Below are positions 33,243-44,532 of a stretch of DNA of 64,000 nt, piece by piece; position 1 is the first letter of the stretch, and the number at the start of each line of letters is the position of its first letter. Source of the DNA: Cyanophora paradoxa (lineage: Eukaryota; Glaucocystophyceae; Cyanophorales; Cyanophoraceae); contig QPMI01000139.1 of assembly GCA_004431415.1 (NCBI GenBank), forward strand, positions 1 through 64,000, written 5' to 3'. The notes under the pieces are model-generated. The model saw only the letters and a list, made by a program, of their open reading frames with translations, made no database searches and was not told the origin of the DNA. Made by a program: the position numbers and the translations under genes.

Positions 33243-34567
33243 ATGACCTCGCGCGGTGGCAAGGCCGGTGGCGGCGCAGCGCCCCGCTTCCTTAGCCGCG
33301 ACCAGCTACAGTCGCGCCTCGTGGCATTTAAGAGGAACGGCAACGCGTCCGATATCTCATTTCCGCCGTCGCTGACGAACGTAGAGCGGAGGAACAGTGA
33401 GCGCGTACGCGGCAGTTCAGTTCTGCATTGCTGACACTGCGCAGTTCACGAGATATGCGAAGCGCTGGGCCTCGGGCATCAGAGCGTCGATGCGGACGGC
33501 GGCCGCTTCATCCGCGTGTACAAGCTGGACGCCGCGCCGGCGCCTGCGGCAGGCGCGAGCGGCGCGGCTCCAGCGGCCGCCGACGAGGAGCCGAGCGCGG
33601 GTCCGTCGAGGCACAGCGTGCAGCGCAATGCCTTCGACGTGGTCCGCCTCCGCCGCTTCTCGCGGTTGGGTCCCGGCCGCGAGGGCGCTGACGGCGGTCC
33701 AGCTGGCGCAGCTGCAGCTCGCGGATGCGGAGGGCGCCGAGGCTGGGGAGGGCGCGGCAGGCGGCTCCGAGCCGGATGAGGAGGGGAGCGAGCGCGAGGG
33801 GGCGGAGGGCGGGCCGGAGCCAGCGGCGGGGGCACCCGGCGCGGCGGCGGCCGCCAAGCGGAAGAAGAAGAAGACGAAGAAGAAGACGGCGGAGGCGGGG
33901 GCGGAGGGGGCGGGGGCGGGGCCGCAGGCCCCCCCCGGGGATGCTGCTGCTGGGGAGGAGGACCCCGACATGGCCTTCCTCCGCTCCATCGACCAGTGCG
34001 GCCCCGTCCCGCCCCCCGCCGAGCCGGCCGGCAGCTGACGGCGGGGCGGCGGGGCGGTGCGGCAGCTCGAAGTGCGGGCAGCGGCTGGCCTCGGGGAAGG
34101 TGTGCGGGGCCTCGGTGGCGACCATCGGGCGCCTCTGCGCCTTCTGCAAGCTCAAGTTCTGCCTCGAGCACAGCCTCCCCGAGGCCCGCCCCACCCCTCG
34201 GGGCCGCCTGCGGCTTGTCCCTCGCTGCGGCGTCGACGGGGCCGGCAGGTGCACGGGTGCGGGGAGGACGCAAAGCGGAAGGCGCGTGGGGATTGGCTGG
34301 CGGCGCACGACAAGCGGGAGCCCTGGACGGCGGAGAAGAAGACCCCGGAATGGCAGCGCGACTACCTCGCCCGGAAGCTCGAGCAGCGGGCCCGCCCCGC
34401 CCCCGCGCCCCGTCCTCCCGCCCCCGCCCCGCTCTCTCGAGCCGCCCCCGCCGCAGATCGGCGCGGCGCAGGAGCAGCGCGCGGCACAGCGGAAGCCCAG
34501 CGGCGCTGGCGGAACCTCGGGAGCTGGCGCAGGGGCGAAGGGCGGGGGGCGCGGGGGCAAGACGTGA
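33243..34567 (+). CDS. R3H and AN1 zinc-finger protein (IGHMBP2 tail-like)
   Basis: Probable nucleic-acid-binding protein. Exon 1 (33243-33396) and exon 2 (from 33445) join to give IHEICEALGLGHQSVDADGG and RFIRVYK, an R3H single-strand nucleic-acid-binding domain (residues about 52-80). An acidic, then Lys-rich (KRKKKKTKKK) linker follows. A C-terminal AN1-type zinc finger is spread over the next exons: SKCGQRLASGKVCG, LCAFCKLKFCLEHSLPE and HGCGEDAKRKARGDW, with the Cys/His ligands in place. The end is GAGGTSGAGAGAKGGGRGGK. R3H followed by AN1 is the C-terminal order of the helicase IGHMBP2/SMUBP2, but no helicase domain is encoded here. The splice junction before the AN1 exon (about 34000-34060) is not clean; a non-canonical donor or a base error is needed. 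Confidence 0.75.
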
Positions 34568-34853
34568 GACCTTGGGGACGCTGGGGCTCTCTGCCCCAGC
34601 CTCTCGCCTTCTCGAATCCGCCTCGGTCGGCCTGTCAAGCCTGCTGCTCGGTTCGTCCGGCGGCCCCTGCCGGGCGCCTCGTCCGGATGAGACGCCCCGA
34701 GTGCCCGTGGGCCCCACGAGCGTCCCTTGTCCCCCGTGCACGGCTACGATGGCGGCCGATCGGCGCAATAACGCGTTCTGCTCATGCTCGGTGCTGCGCA
34801 GCCGCTGCTGCAGTGGGAAGGGGGGGGGGCGGGGAGGGTCACAGGGGCGGCGG

Positions 34854-37800
34854 TCAGGAGCCGGGGGGCCGGCGCCAGGCGGCGACGGGGTTGCCGTTCT
34901 CGGGGAGGGCCTCCCGCCCCCGCTCCCCGGCGCTGTGCGACTGCCGCGGCGGCGCCGGCACCGGCGGCTGCTGCGCGGGGGGCGCCTGCACGGGCGCCGC
35001 GGGGCGGGAGGCCTGGACGGGGAGGTGGTGGACAGGGGCGCCCGGGGGCGTGGGGGCTTGGCGGGGGGCGGGCCCCCTGGGCGGCGGCGAGCTCGGCGCG
35101 GAGGCGGACGATCTCGCGCTGGTAGCGGGTGGTGGCGTCGGCGAGGTAGGCCTGCAGCTCGCGGAGCTGCTCCTCGGCGACGAGGCAGCGCGTGCGCAGC
35201 TCCGCCCGCTCCTTCTCGAGCTCCGCCTGCGCGTTCGCCGTCCACTCCCGCAGCTGCACCCGCACGGCGTCCGGCGCCGGGCCCCCCGCCGCCCCGCCCC
35301 GCCCGGGCGCGCCCCGGGGGCCCCCTCGAGGTCCCGCACGCGCTGCTGGAGCTGCACGACCTGCGCCGCCAGCTTCGCCGCCGTGCCCCCGCCGTCGCTC
35401 CCCAGCAGCTTCACCTGCGCGGCACTCGGCGCCCGCCCCCCAGAGGCGGCGGGGGGCGGACCTGGGCGCGCAGGTCGACGATCTCGCGCCTGCAGGCCTC
35501 AAGCTCCCGCCGCGCCGCCTCCAGCTCCCGCCCCTGGCTGCGGCCGGCCTCGACCCGGGGCCCGCCGGCATGCGGGCCGGCCGGCGGGCGGGGCGCACAT
35601 GGCGGAGGCGGTGTGGCGGGTGGCGGCGACCTCGGGGGGCGTCCGCGCGGGGTTCTCCCCGAGCCCCGCCCGCATCGCCTCCCGCCGCTCCCGCTTCTGC
35701 CGGATGCTCTGCGCCCCGCTCAGCGGCGCCGAAGACGGCGGGGAGGCGGGAGCAGCAGGGGCGGACCGCCTTGACCTCCTCGGAGACGCGCTGGAGCTTG
35801 CGGGCGCCCGCCAGCGGGCCCAGCACCGCCGTCGTCCCCTCCCTGCCCCCCCGCCGCGTCGCCCCGGGTCCCCGCGCGGGGCTCCGGCGGGGCGGGGCGG
35901 ACGGGAGGAGGTCGGAGAGGAGGCGCTGGTAGGCGTCGACGGTGCGGAGGGCCATGTCGCTCTGCTGGACGAGCTCGCTCTCGAGCTCGCCGAGGCGGTG
36001 CCGCAGCGACTCGCACTCCCGCTCCAGCTCCGCCTCGCGGTCCGAGACCTGCTCGCCCAGCTGCCCCCGCAGCTGCTCCTCCGAGAGCACCTGCCGCCCC
36101 GCCCCCGCCCTCGGCGCCGGCACACCCGGGCAGGGCGGGCGGGGCGGGCGGGCCTCGGGGAGGGGCTGGCCCGGGGGCGTGGCGTCGGCGAGGGCGTTGC
36201 GGGCGGTGCGGTAGGCCTGGAGGAGGACGCGATTGCGGAGGAGAAGCTCCCGCGCCTGCTTCCGCAGCGCCGCCGCCTCCGCGACGACGCGGCCCTCCTT
36301 CTCGCTGTAGCTCTCCACCAGCTCCTGCGTCAGCTCCTGCGTCGCCGCCTGCATCTGCATCCGCGCCTCCGCCTCCTGCGCCCGCTCCAGCGGGCCCTGG
36401 CCCCGCGCCAGCACCCGGCTCAGGTCCGCGATCCGCCGCAGGTCTGCGCCCCGCCCGCCCCCCTCGGCGCCCCTCCGGCCTGGCCTGGGCGGGGCGGGGC
36501 GGGGGCGGACAGGTCTGGAGGGTCTCGCGGTACTTGCGGTTGTCCTCCTCGGCCTTGCGGATGGCGGCCTCGCGGTCGGCGTGGAGGACGACCTCGCGCC
36601 GCGTCCGCTCCGCCTGGTCCCCCTCGAGGTCCCCCACGCGCCGCGCCAGCTGCTTCCCCTGCACCCGCTCCCGCGACAGGCCCGCCACCGCCTCCGCCAG
36701 CTGCCGCTTCACCCCCGACAGCTCCTCCTCGTACTTCCGCTGCAGGTCCGTCTGCCGCCGCCGCCCCTCTGTGAGCGGGTGGAGGCCCGGCGGGGGCGCG
36801 GGGCGCGCACGAGGGCCCGCTCCAGCGCCGCCTTCGCCGCCTCGCCCTGCGCACGCCCCGTGAGGAGGCCCCCCGGGCAGCGCCGCGGGGCGGGGCGGGG
36901 CGGGGCGGGCCTGCACGACGGCCTTCTCGAGCTCGAGCTTGGCGCGCATCGCCTCCGCCTTGAGCTCCTCGTTCGCCGACTTCAGCGCCGCCGCCTGCTC
37001 CTCCAGGCTCCGGCTCGCCGCCGCCACGCTCGTCCCCGCCGCGTCCTTGTCCTCCACCCTGGCCCCAGAGTCAGCGCCCCGCCGCCCAAGGCCGCCGGCG
37101 CGGCGCTGCGGGTGCGCACAGGCGCATGAGGCGGCCGCGCTCGCCGCGCATCTCCTCGCGCTCCTTCAGGAGGGCGTCCCGCGCGTTCACCAGGTTCACG
37201 ATCTCCAGGCTGCGCCCCGCCCTCAGCGCCGCCGGCCCCCGCCAGCGCCTCGGGCCGGCGGGCGGCGCGCCTCATCTCCTCGACCTTCTTGCGCTCCGCC
37301 TCGAGCAGCCGCGCCAGCTCGTCGCTCCGCCCCTTCAGCGCCACGTAGTCCACCCGCAGCTCCTCCTGCGCCCGCCCCACGCTCGCCCCGCCCCGCAGCG
37401 CCTGCCGCGGCCACGCCGCGGAACGCACGCGCTGCCCGTTCGTCTCGGCGAGCTGCCGCGTGAGCTCCTCGATCTGGGGCGGGCCGGCTCAGCGGGGCGG
37501 CGGAGGAAAGAAGGGGCGGGGCCGGGGCGGGCCTTCTTGTCGCGCTCCTGGAGACGCATCTCGGCCTCGAGAAGCTCGTTCTCCGTGGAGAGGAGCTTGT
37601 TGACCACCTCGTACTTCTCCGCCTCCGCCTTCTCCGCCAGCGTGTTGTTCTCGATCTGCGCCCGCCCCCCGGCACTCGGCCCCCCCGCGGCCCCCGGCGC
37701 CGGGCGGGGCGGGGCGGGGCGGGGCGGGCCTGGAGGTCGACCAGGGCGCGGGAGACGGTGAGGCGCTCCTCCTCGGAGGCGATGAGCTCGCCCTGCACCG

Positions 37801-39819
37801 CCGCCTTCTCCGTGACGAGCTGCTCCAGCTTGCTCCGCAGCTCCCCGAGCTTCCCGTTCAGGCGCTCCTTGTCCTCCTGCAGGCGCACGACGTCGTGGCG
37901 GGCGGCGAGGAGCTCCCCCTCCGCCTCGTGCGCCTTCATCCGCGCAGCGCGCATCTCCTGCTCCTCGGGGAGCCCGCGCCCGCCGGCCGCCTCCAGCTTC
38001 ACCGCCTCCAGCTCCATGCGCGCCTGCATGATGTCCAGCTGCCCGCCCCTCAGCGCCCGCCCCGCCCAGGGGCGGGCGGCGCGGGGTGCGCACGCGGCGC
38101 TTGGTGAGGAGGCCGTGGACGCGGTCGTCGTTGATGACGGGGTAGTTCTGCACGCGCCCCGCCGCCGCGGCGACCTGCATGGTGACAGAGGAGGCCTCGT
38201 AGCTGCCGGGCTTGAGGGCGGCGATGAGGAGGGTGACGGCGTTGCCCCCGATCTGCTCCTGCAGCATGGCCGTGACCTTGGAGTCGCGGTAGCTCACGTA
38301 CTCGACCTCCTTCTGGCCCCCGAGCGTCCGCAGCAGGCTGCTCAGCGCGAAGACCGCCCGGTTCAGCGTCGGCCCTGCCGCCCCGTCGGCGCGCGCGGAG
38401 GGCCGGCGGGGCGGCGCGGGGACCCTCGCGGAGGCGCGTGTTCGCGGCGTCCGAGGCGAGCTTCTCGGAGCCCGGGCAGTCCACGAACGTCAGGCGCGAC
38501 ACCAGCTGCGCTCCGGCCCCATCAGGCACAGCTCGCGGCGCGCCCCGGCGGGGCGGAGCGGGGCGGGCGCACCACCTGAGGGGCCTGCCCCGCCTGTCCC
38601 GGGTCGTACGTCTGCGCCGGGGGAGGAGGGGCTCGTGCGGGGGCGGGCGGGGCGGGGGAGGGGCGGGGGGCGGGGCCGGGGCGGGTTTGCGGGCCTGGAC
38701 GACGTCGACGAAGGCGATGCCGGTGGCGCGCTCGGCGGCCGGCCCGAAGTCCGTCGCCGCGCTCGTCCGCGCGATCCGCCCCTGGTTGTACAGCTCCAGC
38801 AGGTCCTCCGCGTCGTGCACCTGCCCACCGTCACGCCCCGCGCGACCGGAGCCGGGCGGGGCGGGGCGGGGCGGACGGGGGCGGCGACGAGGGCGCCGCA
38901 GACGGTGCCGAGCTCGGGGTCGTCCTCGAGCGGCAGGTCCCGGTTCTGCGGCTGCAGCAGGTCCTGCACCCGCTCGTCGTACACCTCCGCGTATCTGGCC
39001 CCCGCGCACCGCCCCGCTCGCCCCGGCCCCGCCCCGCCCCGGCGCCGCCCCGCTCACGCACTGGAAGCGGACGCGGTAGTTGAACTCGGGGCCGCGCCCG
39101 CGGCGCAGGCCGACCTGCCCGGCGCTCGCGGTCGCGGCGACGTTGTTCTGCTTGTCCCGCAGCAGCTGCATCAGCGCCCCAACCGCGAGGGGCACCACGC
39201 CTGCCGCCCCCGCTCGCGCCCGCCGCCAGCCGGGGGAGTGCGGGCGGACTCGCCCTGGCCCGCGGCGCCCCGCACGCCGTCCATCGTGAAGGTCTTGCCG
39301 CTCCCCGTCTGGCCGAAGGCGATGATGCAGCCCGAGACGCCTGCGCGCGGGGCTCACGCGAGGGCGCACTCCCGCCGCGGTCGGAGCGCCGGGTCACCGT
39401 CGAGTACGCCCTGGATGATGGGCATCACGGACTGGTCGAAGAGCTCCTGCGGCGCGCGGAGGCTCAGCGGCGCCCTCCCCTCTCGCAGCGGGGTGGCGCT
39501 GGCTCGCCTTCGTCGACGCCTCCGGCCCGTACACGGCGTCGAGCACGAACTCGTCGCTGGCGCTCCTGCGCCGCAAGCTGTGGGCAACGGGAGGCGAGGG
39601 GCCGGGAGCCCAAAGCCCAGCGCACCCCTCGCGCCGTCCGGGCGGAACGAGCATGAGCTTCCGGCCCGTGACCTGGATGTTGCCGGCGGGCGCGGGCTCC
39701 GTACGTAGCACTGGGCGCACTCTTGCAATGACCTGGATGGGCAGGCCGACAGGGCTCTTGGATAGCTTGGCGCGATAAGCCGAGCGCCCGTGCGGCGCTA
39801 CTCCAGAGAAGTCCGCCAT
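34854..39819 (-). CDS. Kinesin-like coiled-coil protein (CCDC78/DUF4472-like)
   Basis: N-terminal kinesin-like head, then a very long coiled coil. From the ATG at 39819: LPIQVIARVRPVLRTEP (motor strand 1), the P-loop GCIIAFGQTGSGKTFTMDGV (39.27-39.34 kb), YDERVQDLLQP, LVSRLTFVDCPGSEKLASDA (switch II region) and YVSYRDSKVTAMLQEQIGGN. After the head comes a segment, LIASEEERLTVSRALVDLQ then IENNTLAEKAEAEKYEVV, that matches my memory of the DUF4472 domain of CCDC78, a centriole/cilium protein. Heptad-rich coiled coil continues to about 34.9 kb and the end reads LPENGNPVAAWRRPPGS. Switch I lacks the SSRSH motif and switch II reads DCPGSE instead of DLAGSE, so motor activity is doubtful. More than 15 introns. 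It is head-to-head with IFT74 apart from the inserted retrotransposon. Confidence 0.75.
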
Positions 39820-40047
39820 GTCAGCTATCTAGGTTGCGTGGGCAATCTCTCTTCTTTCTTGCGCCTCCGCTGCAGCAGCCGCACCCGCTCCGGAGAGCTG
39901 GCTAGCCGAGAGGCACTGCTCGGGGGCTGCAACCCCGGCGCGCGCCGCGCCTATCGAATGCACAACGACTGCTCAACTTTCAGCTGCAGGCTGCACCAGC
40001 AACTTCGCCTTTCGATTCGAGATTTTGCGTACCCCGCGTAAACCTTT
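39820..40047. promoter_or_regulatory. Kinesin-like gene side of a split bidirectional promoter
   Basis: The 228 bp upstream of the kinesin-like ATG up to the retrotransposon boundary. Together with the 18 bp between the element's right end (46304) and the IFT74 ATG (46323), this was probably one bidirectional promoter of about 246 bp serving two ciliary genes. A TCTCTTCTTTCTTGC pyrimidine tract lies at 39847-39861; no TATA box is evident. Confidence 0.5.
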
Positions 40048-40171
40048 TTGATAGTAAAGTAGTTTACTTAGGTCAACCCGCGAGTAGACGTAGAGCAGCT
40101 GTACCCGAGGCACGACTGCCCGCCCCTCTTCAGTTGTTGTACCCCGAGTGCGCCGTCGCGCCTCGAGCTCT
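40048..40171 (+). repeat. Ngaro A1 repeat (left end)
   Basis: 124 bp running from TTGATAGTAAAGTAG to CCTCGAGCTCT. It is repeated as A2 at 45862-45984 with a single difference, ACCCCG here against ACCCG there. The left host flank ends in GTAAACCTTT. Confidence 0.9.
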
Positions 40172-40196
40172 GCAGAGCGTTCCGGCCGTACGCAAC

Positions 40197-42190
40197 ATGG
40201 TTGTCGAGACCCGTGGCCGCACGGCCACTCGCGCAGCCTCGGAGGCGGGACCATCGCGGTTCCAGAGTGCACCTCCCGACCCGCGCCAACCGGAGGCGCC
40301 AGCAGCTACACCGGTAGCTACAGCGGTAGGAGATGCGGGCTCGCAGCTGCAGACGACCTCAGATCTGCAGCCGCCCGTCGGGATCGCCCCTGCGCCAGGG
40401 CTCGCCTCGCACTCCGCGCAGGCCGAGCAGCAGCATCCCGGCGGCCCCGCCGCTCCTCCTGCGTCGACAGCGAGGCTGCTGCAGCAGACTTCGCACGCGG
40501 CTGCCGCCCCCCCCGCACCCGCGGGCGGGGGTTCCGCGGCCGCGCCGTCGACCCCGGCATCCGGATCCGCGCCGCCTCAGCCCGCCCCCGTGCTCGCACC
40601 TCGCATGCCGGAGGCCCGAGCTTCGCGCGCGCCGCCGGCGGGACCCCTCGCAGTCCTGCCCGGCCCCGGATCGCCGGCCCCCGTGGTGGATCTGTCACAG
40701 CTCGGCCCGATGCTGACCCAGCAGCTCGCGGCGAGCGTGCAGCAGGCGACCGCCTCAGCGGTCGCGGCAGCGGTTGCTCCCCTGACGCGCGACCTCAGCG
40801 CCCTCGTGAGCGCCGTCGACCAGCAGCGCATGGTGCTGGCGCAGCACCAGAGCCTGCTCGAGCACGCGCAGCGGCCCGCCCCAGCCCAGGTCACGCACCT
40901 GCCGCTCGAGGCCCCTGCCCGCTGCCGGCCCCGGCACCCCCGCCGGCGCGGCCCTGTCCCACCACGTCCCCACGGCGACCGCCGCCGTCCCTGGTGCTGT
41001 ATTCGTCCCGCGGAGCGCACCGTCCCGCCCCTTCGTGCACGGCGCCGCCGCCGACCCGCCGCCCACATCGCAGACCGATGTCGATATCTCTCAGGCGGTG
41101 TCGCAGGCACTGGCGCGCGCCCTGCCGGCGGCGCTCGCAGGGGCCGGCTTCGCGTTCGGGGTGCCGGCGCTGCGCCCCCTCGACCGACGGGAGCGCTCGC
41201 GTCAGCACCCTTCCCGCGCGCATCTTCACAGGCCCGGCCGGTGAGCGCCTCGTAGCGGCGATTCGGGCGGGGGGGCCTTTCGAGCTCCGTAGGCTCTTTC
41301 TAGACCCCGTCTTCTCCCCCTCCGCCACCCAGTCGGGCCTCGCGTCCTCCGCCGCGGACGCCATCGCGGTGTCCCTCGACCCCGTCTCGGGCCGGCTGGT
41401 CCTCCAGGCGCACTCCGCCTCGTCCAGCACCGGCACACAGCGCGAGCAGCTCGCCTTCCCCGACCTCCTCCTGTGCCTTCAGCTCCTCGCCTTCCAGATC
41501 TCCACGGACACCATGCTGCCGGCGGAGGAGCGCTGCCGCCGCCTCGAGGCCCTGTCCCGGCTGCAGTACGAGATCATCGTCCTTGCCCGCACGCTTCCGT
41601 GGGAGCGGGTCTTCCCGTGGGTGCAGCATCACCTTGCTGACGCCCTCGCCTGCGCCGAGGACGCCGACGGCCGGTACCGCGCCCTTGGCCACCACAGCAT
41701 GGCTCTCCTCGCGCGCAGCCTGCCCGAGGGGGGGCTCGGGCTCGGGGGCCCCCTCCCCTTTCACGCCGGCAGCATCGTGGCCTCGGCCGCCGCCGTCGAT
41801 GCAGCCGCCCGTCCGGCCGGCGGCGGCCGGGCGTCGCGCTCCAGCGCCGCGGCGCGCCCCGCCGCGGCCTCGGCGGTCGCCGCGCTCGCGTCCCCGCCCG
41901 GCACCGCGCCCAGCGGCGACACTCGGGCCGCCTCCGGCTCCGGCCGCTCGCGGTCCCGGGCCGTGCAGGATGCCCTCGACCGTGGCGCCGTCTGGCACAC
42001 CGAGGACCCGCGCTACTTCGGCGTCAGCCCAGCCATCTGTTGGTGCTTCAACCAGGGCATCTGCAAGAACGCCGTCAGCGACGGCGTCTGCTTCTTCGGG
42101 CGCCACATCTGTGCCCAGTGCCACAGCCGGGACCACCCCGACTGCGCGCGCCGTACCGCCACCGGCGCCGGCGCCGTCGGCCCTTCCTGA
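40197..42190 (+). CDS. Gag-like protein of the Ngaro element (frame-broken)
   Basis: The ATG at 40197 begins MVVETRGRTATRAASEAG, followed by a long Pro/Ala-rich region and a helical part (LTQQLAASVQQATASAVAAA). The protein-like reading shifts by one base near 40915 and again near 41170, both in C/G runs. It then continues with ARIFTGPAGERLVAAIRAGG and LLLCLQLLAFQISTDTML. The C-terminus holds a zinc-finger-like cluster, CWCFNQGICKN, CFFGRHICAQC and HSRDHPDC, the usual nucleic-acid-binding end of DIRS/Ngaro gag proteins. Stop at 42188-42190. The protein should package element RNA. The shifts may be sequence errors rather than true mutations. Confidence 0.75.
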
Positions 42191-44532
42191 GCACCCCCCG
42201 CAGGCGGCCGCAGTTCCCGCTCCCTGCGGCGCGCCAGACGCGGAGCATCATAGGAGCCCTCCGGAGGCGGTGGCGCCCCCTCTGGCGGCAGCGGTGCGCC
42301 CATCGCCGCCGTCCCCGCCTCCGCCCCCTTCGGTCTCGGTCGCGGCCCTCCCGCGGCTAAGTCCGATCGCCCCCCCCTCGGCATCTTCCCCCCGGGCTTC
42401 GCCCGTCCAGGCACCCGGTTTTGTACCGGCGTCCGCTGTCCCGGGCCGTTGCGTCCGGCGGCCTAGCGGACAGGACGTCGTGTCTGTTGTCTCCGAGACC
42501 CGCAGTTCGAGTCCGACCGGGTCCACTTCCGCCGCTTCGATTCCGGAGAGGCGCGCTTCCACGGCGACCGCCGTCGACCCCCCCCACGACCCGCGCTCGA
42601 TTCCCGCCGGGTCCTCTTTCGCTGCTTCGGCTCCGGAGCGGCCCGTTTCCACAGCGACCGCCGGCGCCGCCGCCCACGCTCCCGACCCGCGCTCGATTCC
42701 CGCCGGGTCCTCTTTCGCCTCTTCGACTCCGGAGCGGCCCACTTCCGCAGTCGCTGACGCCGCCGCGCCCGCGGGCACGCGCGCCCGCGCGCACACGCGC
42801 ATCCGCAAGCAACCGCTGGCCCCCCTTTCGACACGACTGTCCCGACCTACCCCACGAGTGCTGTCGGCGGCGCCCCGCTCCCGTCGGGACTGGCGCCCAC
42901 GCCGGTGCACCTCCCCAACCTTCTGGCCGCGCTGGCCGACCATCCAGACCCCACGCTCGCTACCCGCCTGGCCCAGGGCTTCACCCGCGGCTTCCCTCTG
43001 CTCTACCGCGGGCCGCCTTACTCGGCGGTCCACAGGCCCCATCCCACGGCGCTGGAACATCTCGACGCCGTGCGGGCGGACGTCGCCAAGGAGCGGGCGG
43101 CGGGACGCATGGCCGGCCCTTTCCCGCATCCGCCCTTCGCCCCCTTCGTCGCCTCGCCACTCGGCGCCGTGCCGAAGAAGCGCTCCAACCCACCCAAGTG
43201 GCGGCGCATCACAGACCTATCCTATCCCCGGTTTCGCGGCTTCAGCGTCAACCGCGGCATCGACAATGCTCCCCTTCACTACACCTCCCCTTCGGTGGCA
43301 GACGCGATCGAGCTCATCATCTCCCTGGGCCGGCTCACGCAGCTGGGCAAGGCCGACGTGCGGGACGCCTTCCGCCTCCTGCCGGTCCGCCCGGAGGACT
43401 ACTGGCTGCTGGGTGCCGCCTCCCCTCCGAGGATCCCGCCCGCCCCGGCGCGTACGACTTCTACTACGACATGGCTCTCCATTCGGTGGCCGCTCCTCCC
43501 GCGCACGTTCGAGGACCTCGGTCAGGCCCTCGACCACGCCCTCCGTCGGGGGGGCGTCCTCTTCCTGCGCTACGTCGATGACATCCTCGTGCTCGGGCGC
43601 CCCGGCACTGCCGAGTGTGCACGGTCGATGGAGGCCCTCCAGGCCATCTGCTCCCACCTGGGCATCCCGCTGGCTGCGGAGAAGCTGGAGGGGCCCGCCT
43701 TCCGCCTCGTCTTCCTCGGCATCGAGCTCGACACCGACGCGATGGAGGCGCGCCTCTCGGCCGGCCGCTACGAGGACCTCGTCTCGCTCCTCGGCAGCTG
43801 GGAGGGAAAGCGGCACGCCACCCGGCATGACCTCCAGTCCCTCGCCGGTCTCCTCACCTCCGCCACCGCCGTCATTCCCCCCGGCCGCTTCTTCCTCCAG
43901 CGCGTGCTGAGTCTCATCTCTGCCCTGCGCGAGGACCACCACCGTGCCACGCTCCACCCCGGCTTCCACGCAGACCTCCGTTGGTGGCGCTTCCTGCTTG
44001 CCGAGCGGCACGGCGTCCGCCTCCTCCCGCCTCAGCCCGCTGGGCCGACTCGCGGGAGCTACGCCTGGAGACTGATGCCAGCGGCGTGGGCTTTGGCGCC
44101 GTCTTTGGCGACGCCTGGCTCTTCGGCGCCTGGGCCGACCACCCCGACATCCCTGCCAGCATGCCCTGGCGCGAGCTCATGGCGATCGTCATCGCCGCCG
44201 CCACGTGGGGCCCCCAGTGGCACCGCCGGCGGATTAACTTCCACACTGACTGCGAGCCGGTTGCCCTTGCCATTGCCAACGGCTACTCCCCCCGCCCCGG
44301 CTTCGCCACCCTCCTCCGCACCCTCTATGCCCTTTCCGTCCTCCACTCTTTCGAGTTTCGCGCCACGCACATCGCTGGCCTGTCTAACGTCCTGGCCGAC
44401 CCCCTCTCCCGCCTCCAGATCGAGCAGTTCCGCCGACTGCACCGGTCAGCGGATTCTTTGCCGACCCCCGCCTGCTGGCCGTCGATCGACCCCTTGCCGC
44501 CCTCGCCACGCACCTCTACATGTCCGGCTTAG
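42191..44532 (+). CDS. Reverse transcriptase / RNase H polyprotein of the Ngaro element (frame-broken)
   Basis: Starts with a Pro/Ser-rich leader (about 42190-42880) whose true start is unknown. The RT begins near 42900: LATRLAQGFTRGFPLLYRGP, GPFPHPPFAPFVASPLGAVP (conserved RT strand), SVNRGIDNAPLHY, LGKADVRDAFRLLPVRPEDY, and the catalytic box LRYVDDILVLG at about 43570. Between YWLLG (43405) and PRTFEDLGQALDHAL (43497) the frame changes three times within 95 bp. One missing G and two missing Cs would restore it. The RNase H domain is in another frame from about 44040: LETDASGVGFGAVFG (first Asp), WRELMAIVIAAATW (Glu), NFHTDCEPVALAIANG (Asp) and LSNVLADPLSR (Asp). Together these copy element RNA into DNA. 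Confidence 0.82.
42497..42770 (+). repeat. Three tandem ~96-bp repeats in the RT leader
   Basis: Units start near 42497, 42588 and 42684 at GACCCGC. The second and third are nearly identical over GATTCCCGCCGGGTCC; the first is diverged. In the open frame they encode a 32-residue unit of the type DPRSIPAGSSFAASAPERP. Such Pro/Ser repeats act as flexible linkers and can vary in number between copies. Confidence 0.75.
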
